From the NCBI GenBank assembly GCA_021014325.1, contig CM037464.1:6603127-6667126 (forward strand): a stretch of 64,000 nucleotides of DNA, read 5' to 3'. Positions 61,184-64,000 of this stretch are shown one piece after another; position 1 is the stretch's first letter, and each line of letters starts with the position of its first letter. Made by a program: the position numbers and the translations under genes. The notes below the pieces were generated by a model that worked only from the letters and a program-made list of their open reading frames with translations, was not told the origin of the DNA and made no database searches. This stretch comes from Plazaster borealis (taxonomy: Eukaryota; Echinodermata; Asteroidea; Forcipulatida; Labidiasteridae).

Positions 61184-61460
61184 CGTTACCAAACCAAATG
61201 AAGGTAGCCTAATTACTGATTTAGTAAACAGTTCAGTAATGGATCATTCGTGTTAACGTCCAAAGTTCTAAACTGAAAAGATAAGACCGCTAATTACAGT
61301 ACAAGACACCGTTGTTTATGTTTTAGTTTTCTAGTCTAGCCGGGAGATTGAATTTCCCGCGAGATCAGCAAACAAGCGCGCCAAGAAAACTATGAACTTT
61401 GTTCCAGCTCACGTTCGAGTTCAACGACCTGCCTCACAAGCACGTGGAATCACCATGTGA
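61184..61460 (-). promoter_or_regulatory. CAD: Probable CAD promoter / 5' UTR with E-box and E2F-like sites
   Basis: Upstream of the ATG lie TTTCCCGC at 61353-61360 and, on the gene strand, TTGGCGCG at 61377-61384 (both E2F-like), and the palindromic E-box CACGTG at 61441-61446. Mammalian CAD is a classic Myc/E-box and cell-cycle regulated gene, which makes these sites plausible. I see no clear TATA box and cannot place the transcription start. Confidence 0.5.
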
Positions 61461-61499
61461 CGACTAGTGACCAAGTTGTGTTTTTCTGTCGGCAGATTC

Positions 61500-62341
61500 A
61501 ACGGTTATCTCGACAACTCCGTAGTATCACGACACCAAAGTTTCACCGAGTGTACTCGAACTGTAAAATAACAAGATGACCAAATTGTAGAGACAACTGA
61601 CAGGTTTTTTCTACACCAACGATTCGTTGATTCTAGCCAGGCTGTTGGTGAACAACTTGGTATGGTGTGCCGCCATACATTCGACCGTTCGGTCGCTGGT
61701 ACTCTTGCTTGACACGCCGTTTGCACGCACTTTTGGTGGTTACCGGTGCAGGACATGTGCAGATTGCATGTGTGTGGTGCGTACTGCGTGGTGCAAGGTG
61801 GGCGCCCACACACAGTACACTCACCATGCGTCGTCTTATAGTGACTATGATGATGACGTCATTATGACGCATGAGATTTTCATAGTAACTCTGGCTAATT
61901 TTCATAGTATTACACTTGGGCCAGAAAGTGTTTGAGTGTGTCAACCTATGTTTCACCAATACATGACTCGGCAAGCATGTGGCAAGTATAGCCTTAAGAT
62001 ATAATAAAGATTTTGAAATGACAGAAAATTTACACTATAGCGCCATCCTTCTCAAAAAGGCAACGCGATATACATATCATACACGTGAGCAAGCAGAATG
62101 CAGTCAGAAAAAAGCAAAGCAAGTGATAAACAAGAGGTGTTCCGGGCCGAATGCCCGAAAATAGTTGAATAAAAAACAATTAAAATCAAAAGACAATGAG
62201 GGGATCAAATTCCTTGCTCATAACTATTAAACATGATCAGGGGACCCATGCTGGAACATGCTCTATTGACTTATAGAGCCTCCAAAAGTTAATACTTAAC
62301 CCGTTTTCTTTAAATCTGGCACATTGATGAGTGTACAGGTA
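61500..62341. other. Region upstream of CAD without a recognised gene
   Basis: Overlapping open frames on both strands around 61505-61974 are short and unrecognised; the CRE lies here. No splice-consistent gene could be built. Confidence 0.4.
61854..61861. promoter_or_regulatory. Perfect CRE palindrome TGACGTCA
   Basis: Full CREB/ATF site about 670 bp upstream of the CAD start codon, followed immediately by the half-site-like TGACGCAT. Function is an inference; an 8-mer can occur by chance. Confidence 0.35.
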
Positions 62342-62586
62342 TGCATGTACAGGGTGTCTCAAAAAAAAGGTAATCCTACTGTAAAGGGTTTTTATGGCCA
62401 GACTATATGTTTACCAGCAGAAAGCATGGCATCATCTTAAAGCCGAAGCCTTGTGCTTTTCATATACCTTGGGTTACATTCCAGGGTCACGCATCATGGA
62501 GCACCACTGTCTTGAAGTTGTGGTGCAAAAATGCAGTTGGTTCACTTTTGGACCCATGTCATTCTGGCCTTCAGACAGTGTGTAAA

Positions 62587-62940
62587 CCTCGGGTTGTCAC
62601 AATGGTTCAGCTAACGGCAGAACAGAGAATCTTTGTGGTCAAGAAATGGTATGAAACCAGAAGTTTGCAGGCTACACGGGATGCCTTTGGAGAAGCATTC
62701 CCAGACCGAGAACCACCAGCAAAGAAAACAATCTGGGCCAATGTGAGAAAGTATGAAGCACACAAAACCAGCCTCAACCGCAACAAAGGAAGTTCAGGAA
62801 GGCCAAGGACAGCAAGATCTCAGGAAAACATCGCTGCCGTACGACAGCATCTGATTGACCACCCACGGGAGACAAGTGCATTTCTTGACCACAAAGATTC
62901 TCTGTTCTGCCGTTAGCTGAACCATTGTGACAACCTGAGG
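62587..62940. repeat. 62-bp inverted repeat within the transposase fragment
   Basis: Arms 62587-62648 and 62879-62940 match at 61 of 62 positions (core ATGGTTCAGCTAACGGCAGA), separated by ~230 bp. Confidence 0.92.
62602..62916 (+). pseudogene. Transposase N-terminal fragment (helix-turn-helix, DUF4817-like)
   Basis: From ATG 62602 the frame reads M-V-Q-L-T-A-E-Q-R-I-F-V-V, then AFGEAFPDREPPAKKTIWAN and SSGRPRTARSQENI. This pattern (an HTH start, P-D-R-E-P-P, then G-R-P-R-T) is familiar from animal transposon proteins with a DUF4817-type domain. It stops after ~104 residues; the last ~11 codons are antisense to its own start. Catalytic domain missing. Confidence 0.75.
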
Positions 62941-63479
62941 CGATCCCTCGTTTTAAAAAAATGATTGCAGTCCCGAAGAAATTTCGTTTAAATTATTTTG
63001 TTGTGCAGTCATAAACGATACAGTAAGTTTGGAAAAACAGCTTAATTCTTGATTCATTTCTTTAGAGACAGACAAAAGAAAAAAACCATGAGAGACGTTA
63101 GGAATGCTTTCATTGTGTACAAAAGGAATTGCAAACTATGCTACGGCATGGATGCGACGCGAGGGCTCGACGCGACGTGACTCTGCATCGTTTGCTGAAC
63201 CTACCCCAGGAGAACGTAAAAACTTCAGTTTTTTACGTGATAAAGATTTCTTTTTACTCAAACCTACTTTTCCGAAGAATATTTTCATGGCGTGAAATAC
63301 TAACGTTCCTAAAGATTGTCCGATAAATCTATGTTTTCCGATTCGATTAAATCGAAACATCAATCACAAACGGAAACAAACTGTTTTAATATTCGACTAA
63401 AACATCCACAGATTGTTTGACTGGTGCGTTTGTTGTTGGAAGAATAGAGGATTGAACTTAGTGCACACTTCCCCAAAAC

Positions 63480-63802
63480 CAATAGTGTACAAATTACCCT
63501 TTCACGGTAATTTTCGGCAAATAAGCGGCCAATTTAAAAGTCGCGTTATTCTATTTCTCGCAAAATTGAAACTCCTCAAAACAGTCATTCAATTTCACTT
63601 GTACGCAAAATTCAAATTCAAATTCGCAGCAGCTTTTCGCAGAAATCTCTGGTTGCGCCTACCCTACTCTGCTAATTATTAATGCAGATTTTGTATGGTT
63701 AAAAAGACCGCTTGATAAGTTTAATTGAATATAATGCTATATAAATTTGCATGCCTCAAAGTGAAACTGAATGACGGTTTCAATTGATGAGGCAAAATCG
63801 CT
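63480..63802. repeat. Dispersed repeat shared with 5470-5845
   Basis: 'cggtaattttcggcaaataa', 'gcagaaatctctggttgcgc' and 'ttgatgaggcaaaatcgctt' match the left-flank copy. Confidence 0.6.
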
Positions 63803-64000
63803 TTAAAGGCACTGTACACGTTTGGTAATTACTCAAAATATATATTAACATAAAAACTGACTTGGTAACGAGCAACGGAGAGCTGTTGATAGTATAAAAC
63901 ATTGTGAGAAACGACTCCCTCTGAAGTAACCTAGTTTTTGAGAAATAGGTAATTTCTCACTAAAATAATAAAAGACTTCAGGCCTGAAGCCTTTTATTCC
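63803..64000. mobile_element. Family A element cut by the window edge
   Basis: TTAA at 63803-63806, terminus AGGCACTGTACACGTTTGG. It runs to the last base, so only the left half is visible. Confidence 0.8.

Larger units (their letters stand above)
62342..62950 (+). mobile_element. Broken DNA transposon with self-inverted end
   Basis: Begins near 'acagggtgtctcaaaaaaa', a terminal motif of some animal DNA transposons. It contains the start of a transposase and ends in an inverted copy of that start. No matching terminal repeat was found beyond 62950. Confidence 0.65.

Overview
This window is a eukaryotic (animal) locus, most likely from an echinoderm and possibly a sea star. That placement is an inference. 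It rests on the animal-type fused CAD gene, on many compact introns, and on dense families of tRNA-derived SINEs with (ATT)n tails and short inverted-repeat elements of the kind I associate with echinoderm genomes. There is no operon structure and no prokaryotic signal.

One gene occupies about 85% of the window on the minus strand: CAD, the trifunctional enzyme that starts de novo pyrimidine synthesis (glutamine amidotransferase, carbamoyl-phosphate synthetase II, dihydroorotase and aspartate transcarbamoylase in one chain). I reconstructed 39 coding exons from ATG at 61183 to TAG at 6940. All have GT/AG borders and consistent phases. They sum to 6720 nt, giving 2239 residues against 2225 in human CAD. 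Exons 1-7 encode the amidotransferase, 8-24 the synthetase, 25-30 dihydroorotase, 31 and part of 32 the linker, and 32-39 the transcarbamoylase. Catalytic residues of the amidotransferase and dihydroorotase and the binding motifs of the transcarbamoylase are intact, as are the equivalents of two known phosphorylation sites. The upstream region (61184-61860) has an E-box, two E2F-like sites and, further out, a CRE.

The flanks (1-6900 and 61900-64000) contain no other recognisable gene. They hold diverged satellites, minisatellites, SINEs and a broken DNA transposon at 62342-62940 whose transposase start has been copied back in inverted orientation.

Introns make up almost all the rest and are a museum of non-autonomous elements. 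These include several TTAA-flanked (piggyBac-type) families, a GGGCCCAATTTCAT foldback family in at least twelve copies, a pogo-like element, three SINE families, nested insertions with target duplications, and about ten tandem arrays. The most unusual observations are two tandem arrays built from CAD exon/intron borders (intron 25 repeats the 3' splice site and start of exon 26; intron 22 repeats the end and 5' splice site of exon 22), and a histone-type mRNA 3' stem-loop with a downstream purine element enclosed in a 23-bp inverted repeat in intron 19.

Homology calls come from reading translated exons against remembered family sequences. No search, alignment or transcript evidence was available.
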